Assembly: GCA_945897885.1 (NCBI GenBank)
Contig: CAMDGU010000028.1
Coordinates: 1-39,187 of the forward strand
Length of the DNA stretch: 39,187 nucleotides
Source: Chitinophaga pinensis
GTDB lineage: Bacteria > Bacteroidota > Bacteroidia > NS11-12g > UBA9320
Direction: 5' to 3'
A program made the position numbers and the translations under genes. Below the pieces are notes generated by a model. The model saw only the letters and a list, made by a program, of their open reading frames with translations, searched no databases and was not told the DNA's origin. This document shows, piece after piece, positions 32,496-39,187 of the stretch. How positions within the stretch are numbered: position 1 is the stretch's first letter; every line of letters starts with the position of its first letter.

Positions 32496-34478
32496 TTATT
32501 TGGCCGGAGCTGTTGCCGGAGTTACACCTGTTCCATAAGAAATTGGAACATTACTTCCTGCAGGTGAAACTCTAACATAACCTGTCATTTCCTGATGCAA
32601 TGCACTACAAAAATCTGTGCAATACATTGGAGAAATTCCAACTCTTGTAGGAATCCATTTCAAGGTTTGAGTTTCACCAGGCATCACTAATAATTCAGCA
32701 TTATCTGCTCCTTTAATAGCAAAGCCATGTGGTACATCCCAATCTTGCTCAAGGTTTGTTACATGGAAATATACCTCGTCACCCATTTTTATTCCTTCAA
32801 TATTATCAGGAGTTAAATGCGACCGAATGGCTGTCATATACACATGAACTTTATTTCCTTCTCTTACCACCTTAGTTTCTTTTTCACCTTTGGCCACGTA
32901 TGGGTGACTGTTATCTTCAATTTTAAACATTTTTAAAGAGTTCTTTTTGATAACATCCGCTACAATAGCTTGAGCATAGTGAGGCTCTCCAATGGTTGGG
33001 AAGTCTAAAATTAATTTCATTTTATCACCGCCTATGTCAAACAATTGAGCACTTTGCGATAACTCAGGACCGGTTGGTAAATAACGATCTTTCGTGATTT
33101 TGTTATAAGCTATTAAGTATTTACCGTATGGTTTTTTGGTGTCGCCACCTACTACACACAAGTGACCAATAGAATAAAATGTAGGAGCTCTGTCTAATAC
33201 TTTAAGGTCTTTAAGATTCCATTTAACAACTTCGGATGAAACAAACATTGAAGTATAAGCATTTCCATTGTCATCAAATTCGGTGTGTAATGGTCCTAAA
33301 CCTGGCTTTTTAACCTCACCGTATAATGCTGATTCGTATTTAATAACAGGAATACCATCAAATTCACCATCAAAACTTTTAGCTGCAATAGCTTTAATCA
33401 TTTTATCAAAGCTAAATACAGGAATAACAGAAGCTAATTTGCCACTTGCCACAATGTATTCACCTGTTGGAGAAACATCACAACCATGTGGCGATTTTGG
33501 ACAAGGAATAAAGTAGCAAATATCTTTTAAGGTTTTTGAATCAAGTACAATTACTTCAGTTTTAATTTCGGAAGTAGCAGTATGTGTTTTTTCGCTGTAT
33601 GTATTGTGAGCATACCTAACGGTTTGTTTTCTGCCTTTATCTGCTTTTAGGTATTCCTCAGCTTTTTTCCAGTTTACTGCCATTACAAAGTCTTTGTCTT
33701 TTTGTGAAGCATTTACTTCTAATAAAGTATTGGCTTGTTCTGTATTGTAGCAAGAGAAAAAGAACCAGCCATGAGATACACCTTTACCGGCACGGCTCAA
33801 GTCAAAGTTAACACCTGGGCACTGAATCTGAAAAGCAATGTCCATTTTGCCATCTTCTTTGCCTACGCTGATAAAGCTGATGGTTCCTTTAAAATTTTCT
33901 TTATAACTATTAATAGGAACATCGCCATTGGCATCATCCGGAGGAACGCTAAAACGAGTTCCTGCTACTACATACTCTGTATTTTCAGTGATAAATGGAG
34001 AAGAGTGATTTCCACCACTGTTTGGTAACTCAATAATTTCAGCGGTTCTAAAGGTTTTTAGATCGATACGCGCTACACGAGGTGTATTATTTGCATTACC
34101 AAAAACCCAGCGGCCATCAGCTTCACCATTAGTTTTAGATAATTGAGTATGATGTAAATCGTCCCATGGAACAAAACCGTGAGAGGTGTTTAACATTGGT
34201 TTTGTTTCTTCACTATATCCCCAACCTTTTTCCGGATCTACCGAAAATACCGGAATAACACGTAATAAACGGCCGGATGGTATTCCGTAGCAACTCATTT
34301 GGCCACTGAAACCACCGCTCACGAAGTTATAAATTTCATCGTACTTGCCTGGTGCTACATAAACTTTTTGTGCAGCATCGCCACTTACAGCATTGCTTGA
34401 ATCTTTAGGCTTACAGGATTGTAAGGCAGTTGTTAAGGCTAAGGCAGCCAATGCAACTAGGATTGATTTATTTTTCAT
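32496..34478 (-). CDS. nosZ: Nitrous oxide reductase NosZ, clade II type, lipoprotein
   Basis: The 660-residue protein ends in a cupredoxin domain with the CuA site CTDFCSALHQEM. The N-terminal beta-propeller has the CuZ histidine segments DDLHHTQL, VSHGWFFF, SPHGCDV, GLGPLHTEF, SIGHLCVV and GEPHYAQ. It reduces N2O to N2. The export signal is Sec-type with lipobox LQSC (Cys22), without a twin Arg, as in clade II NosZ. Lipid anchoring follows from the lipobox. It starts 26 bp after the cytochrome gene. Confidence 0.95.
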   Translation of the reverse strand: MKNKSILVALAALALTTALQSCKPKDSSNAVSGDAAQKVYVAPGKYDEIYNFVSGGFSGQMSCYGIPSGRLLRVIPVFSVDPEKGWGYSEETKPMLNTSHGFVPWDDLHHTQLSKTNGEADGRWVFGNANNTPRVARIDLKTFRTAEIIELPNSGGNHSSPFITENTEYVVAGTRFSVPPDDANGDVPINSYKENFKGTISFISVGKEDGKMDIAFQIQCPGVNFDLSRAGKGVSHGWFFFSCYNTEQANTLLEVNASQKDKDFVMAVNWKKAEEYLKADKGRKQTVRYAHNTYSEKTHTATSEIKTEVIVLDSKTLKDICYFIPCPKSPHGCDVSPTGEYIVASGKLASVIPVFSFDKMIKAIAAKSFDGEFDGIPVIKYESALYGEVKKPGLGPLHTEFDDNGNAYTSMFVSSEVVKWNLKDLKVLDRAPTFYSIGHLCVVGGDTKKPYGKYLIAYNKITKDRYLPTGPELSQSAQLFDIGGDKMKLILDFPTIGEPHYAQAIVADVIKKNSLKMFKIEDNSHPYVAKGEKETKVVREGNKVHVYMTAIRSHLTPDNIEGIKMGDEVYFHVTNLEQDWDVPHGFAIKGADNAELLVMPGETQTLKWIPTRVGISPMYCTDFCSALHQEMTGYVRVSPAGSNVPISYGTGVTPATAPAK

Positions 34479-34504
34479 ATAAATATTTATTTGAGTAATA
34501 AAAA

Positions 34505-34981
34505 TTATTTTAAACCGTCATTCTTTCTCATAAATTCCAGGAGGTTACGAGCCTCTTCATCAGCCAAATTTTGGTTAGGCATTCTCACCAAGCAAAGTTC
34601 TAACATAGCTTGAGCTTCAGGGTCTTTGTCAAGCATTGGGTCAGGATTGGTGATAAAGTTCATAATCCACTCAGGAGCACGGCGTGTAGTAACACTTTTC
34701 CATCCTGGACCCACTAATTTTTCATCCGTCATTTTGTGGCAGGAAGTACATTTTACTAAGGAAACAGCTTCCCCTGCTTTTGCTTTGGTTTCATCCAATT
34801 TGTCGGTTAAGGCTAAAAGTTCAGCGGTAAATTTACCTTGCCCTCTTTTTGGGTCATACGATTCTGGGTCAGCATTTGCAGTTTCTATAGTTTGCTCTTC
34901 GGCGGCTTTTCCCGAATCCCCTCCACACGAAGCGAAGATTACAGCTGTAAAAAGGGTTGCAATAAATGTCAATTTTTTCAT
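34505..34981 (-). CDS. c-type cytochrome lipoprotein of the nos operon
   Basis: A 158-residue protein with a lipoprotein signal (IFASC, Cys19), an acidic linker and one c-heme site CTSCHK (Cys78, Cys81, His82). A Met ligand is possible in the C-terminal VRMPNQNL segment. It directly precedes nosZ by 26 bp and is most likely its electron donor. In clade II clusters such cytochromes are named NosC1/NosC2. It is the first gene of the operon, with an FNR-like site upstream. Confidence 0.88.
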   Translation of the reverse strand: MKKLTFIATLFTAVIFASCGGDSGKAAEEQTIETANADPESYDPKRGQGKFTAELLALTDKLDETKAKAGEAVSLVKCTSCHKMTDEKLVGPGWKSVTTRRAPEWIMNFITNPDPMLDKDPEAQAMLELCLVRMPNQNLADEEARNLLEFMRKNDGLK

Positions 34982-35040
34982 GATTATTTTTTATGTTTAA
35001 GATGTGTAAATTATTGTTTTACTTTTTTAATAACATGGCA

Positions 35041-35048
35041 CAAATGTA
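35041..35048 (-). promoter_or_regulatory. Candidate -7 box for the nos operon
   Basis: On the minus strand this reads TACATTTG, matching TAnnTTTG, about 60 bp before the cytochrome ATG. No clear -33 TTTG is seen. Confidence 0.45.
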
Positions 35049-35098
35049 TTAATTATATAAATACCTTTTTATCCTTTATAATCTAATTTGTATAAAAC

Positions 35099-35110
35099 TG
35101 ATAAAAGTCA
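35099..35110. promoter_or_regulatory. FNR/CRP-like half-site pair
   Basis: TGATAAAAGTCA fits the FNR/CRP core TGAT-N4-RTCA. It is centred about 70 bp upstream of the start site expected from the -7 box at 35041-35048, a spacing used by class I activators. This is inferred from one imperfect match. Confidence 0.35.
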
Positions 35111-35261
35111 TCTGCGATTTTTTAATCATAAAAATGAATAAGATTCAGCTTGTTTTTAAAATAACGTATTCAAAAGTAACTTAACTCTTTCCTACAATTC
35201 TCTTTTTTGAAAATAAATAATTTAACTTAAAGATTACTGCTTTCTATTTTATTTTTGATGA

Positions 35262-35675
35262 ATGTTAAAACGACTTCTCTCCCCAAAACTTAATGATAAC
35301 GGAATAAACAGTGCCTTATTAATTCTTCGCTTGGTTTCTGCTTCTCTTATGATTCCACATGGGTTTAAAAAGCTTATGCACTTTAGTGAAAAATCAGAAG
35401 ACTTTATGAGTTTTATGGGTTTAAGTGGTGAAATATCACTAGCCCTTGTGGTAGGTGCCGAATTTTTTTGTGCTATTTTATTAGTAGCAGGTTTATTTAG
35501 CCGGGCAGCTGTAATACCAATGGTAGTGGCTATGCTTGTAGCCGCATTTGATGCACACAATGGAGAAATATTTGGTGACGGAGAAACCTCGTTTCTCTTT
35601 TTGGCTTGTTATGTAACGGTGCTTATTGCCGGTCCGGGAAAATACAGTTTGGATACTTATATTTTTAAACGATAA
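35262..35675 (+). CDS. DoxX-family membrane protein
   Basis: The 137-residue protein has four hydrophobic segments and the DoxX pattern LLILRLVSASLMIPHGFKKLMHF, then GAEFFCAILLVAGLFSRAAVIPMVVAMLVAAF and a C-terminal AGPGKYSLDTYI. DoxX-like proteins are often linked to oxidative stress or redox partners, with unclear activity. It is divergent from the nos operon across 280 bp and converges on gcvH with a shared terminator. Confidence 0.88.
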   Translation: MLKRLLSPKLNDNGINSALLILRLVSASLMIPHGFKKLMHFSEKSEDFMSFMGLSGEISLALVVGAEFFCAILLVAGLFSRAAVIPMVVAMLVAAFDAHNGEIFGDGETSFLFLACYVTVLIAGPGKYSLDTYIFKR

Positions 35676-35701
35676 GGGATTATTTTATTACCCAAAACAA
35701 A

Positions 35702-35731
35702 AAAGGACCAGATTTAATAATCTGATCCTTT
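35702..35731. terminator. Bidirectional terminator between doxX and gcvH
   Basis: AAAGGACCAGATT pairs with AATCTGATCCTTT, with one mismatch and a short TAAT loop. T-runs on both strands fit termination of both convergent genes. Confidence 0.8.
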
Positions 35732-35751
35732 AAAAAATGTATTTAATGTTT

Positions 35752-36129
35752 TTATCCAGCTATGGCAGCATAATCATCTGCCGATAGAAGCGCATCAACC
35801 TCAGATGGGTTGCTCATTTTTACTTTTATCATCCAGCCTTTTCCGTATGGATCTTCGTTCACATTTTGAGGGTCATTATCCAATCCTTCATTTTTTTCAA
35901 TTATTTCACCACTTACCGGTAAAAATAAGTCAGATACTGTTTTTACAGCTTCTACCGTACCGAAAATTTCGTGAGCATTTAAAGACTGTCCAACAGTTTC
36001 TATTTCTACAAAAACAATATCACCCAATTCGCCTTGTGCAAATTCAGTAATACCAATGGTGGCTAAATCACCTTCTACTTTTACCCACTCGTGGTCTTCG
36101 GTGTATTTTAGGTTGGCTGGAAAATTCAT
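35752..36129 (-). CDS. gcvH: Glycine cleavage system H protein
   Basis: The 125-residue protein is a full-length GcvH: YTEDHEWVKVEGDLATIGITEFAQGELGDIVFVE, then the lipoylation site GTVEAVKTVSD (Lys63), and NEDPYGKGWMIKVK. The lipoyl arm carries the aminomethyl group between P and T proteins. No other gcv gene is adjacent. It ends at the shared terminator with doxX. Confidence 0.95.
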   Translation of the reverse strand: MNFPANLKYTEDHEWVKVEGDLATIGITEFAQGELGDIVFVEIETVGQSLNAHEIFGTVEAVKTVSDLFLPVSGEIIEKNEGLDNDPQNVNEDPYGKGWMIKVKMSNPSEVDALLSADDYAAIAG

Positions 36130-36235
36130 GTTTTTTATTTTTAATAATTATTGGTTGCGAAATTAATTATTTACTCGGTTTGATAGGGTATTTATTTTTT
36201 GATTTTAATCATTCTAAATTCCTGCTGATAAACTT

Positions 36236-37126
36236 TTAATTCTCGTTAGGGATTTCTTCGATTTCCTTTTTCTTACTTTTTTTATCCCAAATAATGGAGA
36301 ATAGGGTAGTAAGATTTTGCTTTAACTCTTTTCTATTTACTATATAGTCCAAAAATCCTTTTTCTACCAAAAATTCAGCACGCTGAAATCCTTTTGGTAA
36401 ATCTTTACCAATGGTTTCTTTGATAACACGTGGTCCGGCAAATCCTATAAGTGCTTCAGGTTCGGCAATATTTAAATCGCCCAGCATAGCATACGAGGCG
36501 GTTACTCCACCTGTGGTGGGGTCGGTCATGAGCGAAATGTATGGAATACCTTCTTTGTCTAATAAAGCTAATTTGGCGGATGTTTTGGCCATTTGCATCA
36601 ATGAAAATGCAGCTTCCATCATTCGAGCTCCACCTGATTTTGAAATAATCAAAACCGGGATTTTATGTTCGCGACCGTAATCTATAGCCCGTGATATTTT
36701 TTCACCTACCACACTACCCATGGAGCCGCCTATAAAACTGAAATCCATGCAGGCTACTACTAACTTCCGTCCGTTCATTTTTCCGGTGGCACAGCGCACA
36801 GCATCTTTTAAACCCGACTTGGCCATCGAATCTTTTATACGCTCGGGATATGGTTTTGAATCGGTGAAATTGAGAGGATCGGCTGAAATTATATTTTCGT
36901 TTAACTCTGTAAATTTATTTTCATCAAATAAAATGGAGAAGTACTCTTCAGACCCTATTTTTTCGTGATAATCGCAATGAATACAAACCCAACAATTTTC
37001 TTCAAATTCTTTGGTTAATATTGGCTTTTTACACCGTGAACATTGATACCAAAGACCATCAGGAGTTTCCTTTTTGTCTTTAGTTTTGGTAACTATTCCT
37101 TCTTTTACTCTTTGAAACCAACTCAT
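36236..37126 (-). CDS. accD: Acetyl-CoA carboxylase carboxyltransferase subunit beta
   Basis: The 296-residue protein has an N-terminal zinc ribbon (Cys29, Cys32, Cys48, Cys51) followed by the carboxyltransferase fold: [36 protein letters not shown] and [11 protein letters not shown]. With AccA it transfers the carboxyl group from biotin to acetyl-CoA. Length is normal. It begins 118 bp after the aldolase gene, across a repeat-containing spacer. Confidence 0.95.
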   Translation of the reverse strand: MSWFQRVKEGIVTKTKDKKETPDGLWYQCSRCKKPILTKEFEENCWVCIHCDYHEKIGSEEYFSILFDENKFTELNENIISADPLNFTDSKPYPERIKDSMAKSGLKDAVRCATGKMNGRKLVVACMDFSFIGGSMGSVVGEKISRAIDYGREHKIPVLIISKSGGARMMEAAFSLMQMAKTSAKLALLDKEGIPYISLMTDPTTGGVTASYAMLGDLNIAEPEALIGFAGPRVIKETIGKDLPKGFQRAEFLVEKGFLDYIVNRKELKQNLTTLFSIIWDKKSKKKEIEEIPNEN

Positions 37127-37133
37127 GTTTTTT

Positions 37134-37204
37134 TGATTTGAAAATTTGGAAATTTGGAGATTTGAAAATTGGTGTAATTGTCATTCCAACGAAGGAGGAA
37201 TCTA
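37134..37204. repeat. AT-rich tandem motif and dispersed-repeat-like tail
   Basis: Bases 37134-37168 are built of variants of GAAAATTTGG and GATTTG. Bases 37179-37202 (CATTCCAACGAAGGAGGAAT) resemble a repeat I recall as frequent between Bacteroidota genes. Copy number cannot be judged from this window. Confidence 0.45.
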
Positions 37205-37244
37205 AAAAGTGATACTTCTTTCCTCAAATTGACAAAAACATATT

Positions 37245-38303
37245 TTATGCAATAGTAACTTCTTTTGATAAATAAACATCCTGAATAGCATTTAATAAAG
37301 CTACTCCCTCGTTCATTGGTTTTTGAAATGCCTTACGACCCGAAATTAAACCACAACCTCCGGCTCTTTTGTTGATAACGGCTGTTTTTACAGCATCACT
37401 TAAATCGGTAGCTCCTTTGCTTTCGCCACCTGAATTAATCAAACCTACTTTGCCCATGTAACAATTAGCTACCTGATAGCGGCAAAGGTCAATTGGATTA
37501 TCCGTTGTAAGTTCGCTATAAACCTTAGGATGGGTTTTGCCAAAATGAATGGCCGTATATCCTCCATTATTTTCAGGCATTTTTTGTTTAATAATATCAG
37601 CCTGAATAGTAACTCCTATGTGATTGGCCTGACTGCTTAAATCAGTGCTGTTGTGATAATCAATGCCATCTTTTTTGAAACCATTGTTTCTTAAATAGCA
37701 CCAAAGAATGGTTGCCATTCCCAGTTCATGGGCTCTTTCAAAAGCTTGTGCTACTTCTATTATTTGACGGTCGCTTTCAGGTGAACCAAAATAAATGGTA
37801 GCACCTACAGCCACGGCGCCTAAATTCCAGGCTTCATCCACGCTGCCAAACATTATTTGGTTGTATCTGTTTGGGTAGGATAAAAATTCATTGTGATTTA
37901 GTTTTACTACAAACGGAATTTTATGAGCATACTTGCGAGAGCAAGAAGCTAAAACCCCAAAGGTAGAAGCTACCGCATTACAACCTCCTTCAATGGCTAA
38001 TTTTACAATATTTTCAGGGTCAAAAAAGGCAGGGTTTGGTGCAAAAGAGGCACCGGCACTATGCTCTATTCCTTGATCTACCGGCAAAATAGAAACATAA
38101 CCCGTATTGGCCAAACGGCCTGAATTAAATATTTGCCCAAGACTACGCAATACCTGAGGGTTGCGATTGCTCATACCAAATGAATCCATGTAATAGTTTG
38201 GATTTGGCAAATGAAGAGACTCTTTGCTAAAGGTTTTACTTGTATGATTTAAAAGAGAATCGGCAGAGGAGCCTAAGAGCTCAGAAATTTTTGATATATT
38301 CAT
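37245..38303 (-). CDS. fbaB: Class I fructose-bisphosphate aldolase (FbaB/DhnA type)
   Basis: From the ATG at 38303 the protein has 352 residues. It matches the DhnA/FbaB family: [43 protein letters not shown] and the phosphate-binding [39 protein letters not shown]. It cleaves fructose 1,6-bisphosphate by Schiff-base chemistry. A TTG nine codons upstream is in frame, but the ATG is preferred. Confidence 0.9.
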   Translation of the reverse strand: MNISKISELLGSSADSLLNHTSKTFSKESLHLPNPNYYMDSFGMSNRNPQVLRSLGQIFNSGRLANTGYVSILPVDQGIEHSAGASFAPNPAFFDPENIVKLAIEGGCNAVASTFGVLASCSRKYAHKIPFVVKLNHNEFLSYPNRYNQIMFGSVDEAWNLGAVAVGATIYFGSPESDRQIIEVAQAFERAHELGMATILWCYLRNNGFKKDGIDYHNSTDLSSQANHIGVTIQADIIKQKMPENNGGYTAIHFGKTHPKVYSELTTDNPIDLCRYQVANCYMGKVGLINSGGESKGATDLSDAVKTAVINKRAGGCGLISGRKAFQKPMNEGVALLNAIQDVYLSKEVTIA

Positions 38304-38432
38304 TTCTATTTGAGAATAAACGGATGGCAAACTTACATTAAATTAAAAAAAATACCAATCCTGATTTTAGGGCTACTTATTTGATGATTTTATTAGCTTT
38401 GAATAGTGCAAATTGTTTTAATATTGAAACTT

Positions 38433-38864
38433 ATGTCACTAGAAATTATACGGTTTACTTTTGGGGAGACTTCATTTATTGAAAAAGCCTTTGAAATAAG
38501 GCGACATGTATTTGTTATAGAGCAGGATTGTCCGCCGGAGTTGGAGTATGAAAATGAAGAAATTTGTCAGCATTATTTAGCATATTATGACGGAGAGCCC
38601 GCTGCTACAGCTCGCTACCGACAAACGGATAAGGGAATGAAACTGGAACGCTTTGCTGTGTTGGCCGAGTACCGAAAAAAGGGAATAGCTTTGGCTTTGG
38701 TAAACCGATTACTTGATGATGTAAAACCATTTAATAAAACCATTTATCTACATGCTCAAGTAGATGCCATGCCATTGTATGCCAAAGCCGGTTTTAAACC
38801 GACAGGGCCTCAGTTTGAGGAGGCTGGGATACAGCATTATAAAATGATATACAGTATTAGTTAG
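38433..38864 (+). CDS. GNAT-family N-acetyltransferase
   Basis: From the ATG at 38433 the protein has 143 residues. It fits the YjcF/ElaA-like GNAT pattern: RRHVFVIEQDCPPELEYENEE, ATARYR, LERFAVLAEYRKKGIALALVNRLLDD (acetyl-CoA pyrophosphate loop) and LHAQVDAMPLYAKAGFKPTG. The substrate is unknown. A GTG nine codons upstream is possible but unlikely. The 3' end overlaps the decayed hydrolase remnant on the other strand by 3-8 bp. Confidence 0.88.
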   Translation: MSLEIIRFTFGETSFIEKAFEIRRHVFVIEQDCPPELEYENEEICQHYLAYYDGEPAATARYRQTDKGMKLERFAVLAEYRKKGIALALVNRLLDDVKPFNKTIYLHAQVDAMPLYAKAGFKPTGPQFEEAGIQHYKMIYSIS

Positions 38865-39036
38865 TATTTAAAATAGTTAAGATTAATCTATTAATTCCCT
38901 CGCCGCAATTTAGGGCCATCATGTGTGAGCCGTTGGTAATTTTGTAATGAACTTTCACATTTCTTATAGGTATGGTGTGGTCTTTATCTTCCCTCCCGAG
39001 TCTCAACATTGTAAACTTCCCAGCCACCGTCTCGCC
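38857..39036 (-). pseudogene. C-terminal remnant of an alpha/beta hydrolase
   Basis: The minus-strand frame from 39036 to a TAA at 38857-38859 encodes a short peptide with LGREDKDHTIPIRNV and ITNGSHMMALNCGEGIN. These match the catalytic Asp loop and the catalytic His (GSHMM) of the alpha/beta hydrolase C-terminus. An in-frame TAG stands directly upstream (39037-39039), and no nucleophile elbow is found in the last 150 bp. It is a fragment with no functional product expected. The rest of the window (39040-39187) shows nothing recognisable. Confidence 0.7.
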
Positions 39037-39187
39037 CTAGTGGGCCTGAGTGGTGGATGGCTGACGTGGCGGCTTTCTGATACTATACTTATTATATATT
39101 TTACACAAAATCAAAAGCGGCAAGTTTCTAATAATTAGTAAGGCAATAATAAGTAGTTTTTAAAATGGTTGATTAAAATAAGTTTAA

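Noticed and set aside
38947-39138. 63-codon plus-strand frame at the window end
   Set aside because: It lies opposite the hydrolase remnant and reads as an antisense shadow.
1-39187. tRNA or rRNA genes
   Set aside because: No cloverleaf-like or rRNA-like sequence was recognised in any intergenic region by eye; a covariance search was not possible.

Overview
The window looks like a chromosomal piece of a low-GC member of the Bacteroidota. The evidence is the protein families (clade II type NosZ with a NosC-like cytochrome, fasciclin and beta-helix lipoproteins, NhaD, class I FbaB aldolase), the scarcity of Shine-Dalgarno motifs, several TAnnTTTG-type -7 boxes, and a DUF559 nuclease cassette of a kind common in that phylum. 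I cannot place it to family.

Layout. 1-1200: the end of a HAD hydrolase, then a duplicated 3' end of an SGNH-hydrolase gene with a YoeB-type toxin-antitoxin cassette between the two copies. 1203-5742 (minus): a tight operon tatA - gatA - lytic-transglycosylase-like LysM protein (catalytic Glu apparently lost) - SGNH hydrolase. 5760-8250: an AT-rich three-gene island of unknown exported proteins, bracketed by two tatA copies. 8565-12961 (plus): an RlmI-like methyltransferase, an exported helical protein, a beta-helix lipoprotein, a DUF559 nuclease enclosed by 32-bp inverted repeats, and a Cys-cluster protein. 12997-18051: a membrane protein of the misleadingly named site-specific recombinase family, a small Fe-S protein, Mpl and NhaD.

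18117-26113 (minus): a long, tightly packed run, in transcription order: a 611-aa unknown protein, nadA, nadB, tyrosine phenol-lyase, norC, a norB-like gene, and an Rrf2 regulator with a three-Cys motif after a 67-bp gap. The NorB-like subunit lacks several residues that define the cNOR active site (His207, Glu211, Glu215 and His349 equivalents) while its NorC partner looks normal. This is the most interesting observation in the window.

26274-28072: a fasciclin lipoprotein, an AHSA1/SRPBCC pseudogene and a SAM methyltransferase, followed by a 612-bp gene-free stretch with two strong inverted repeats. 28685-34981 (minus): a nos operon, cytochrome c - nosZ - (hairpin) - nosL fused to a membrane domain - nosD - nosF - nosY, with an FNR/CRP-like half-site pair upstream. 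No nosR, nosB or nosGH is present in the window. 35262-38864: housekeeping genes (DoxX, gcvH, accD, class I aldolase, GNAT). The window ends with the decayed C-terminus of an alpha/beta hydrolase.

Taken together, the cell can reduce N2O, has an NO-reductase-like complex of uncertain chemistry, and places that complex beside NAD biosynthesis and an Rrf2-type sensor. All assignments come from reading the sequence. No database search was run, and family comparisons are from memory.
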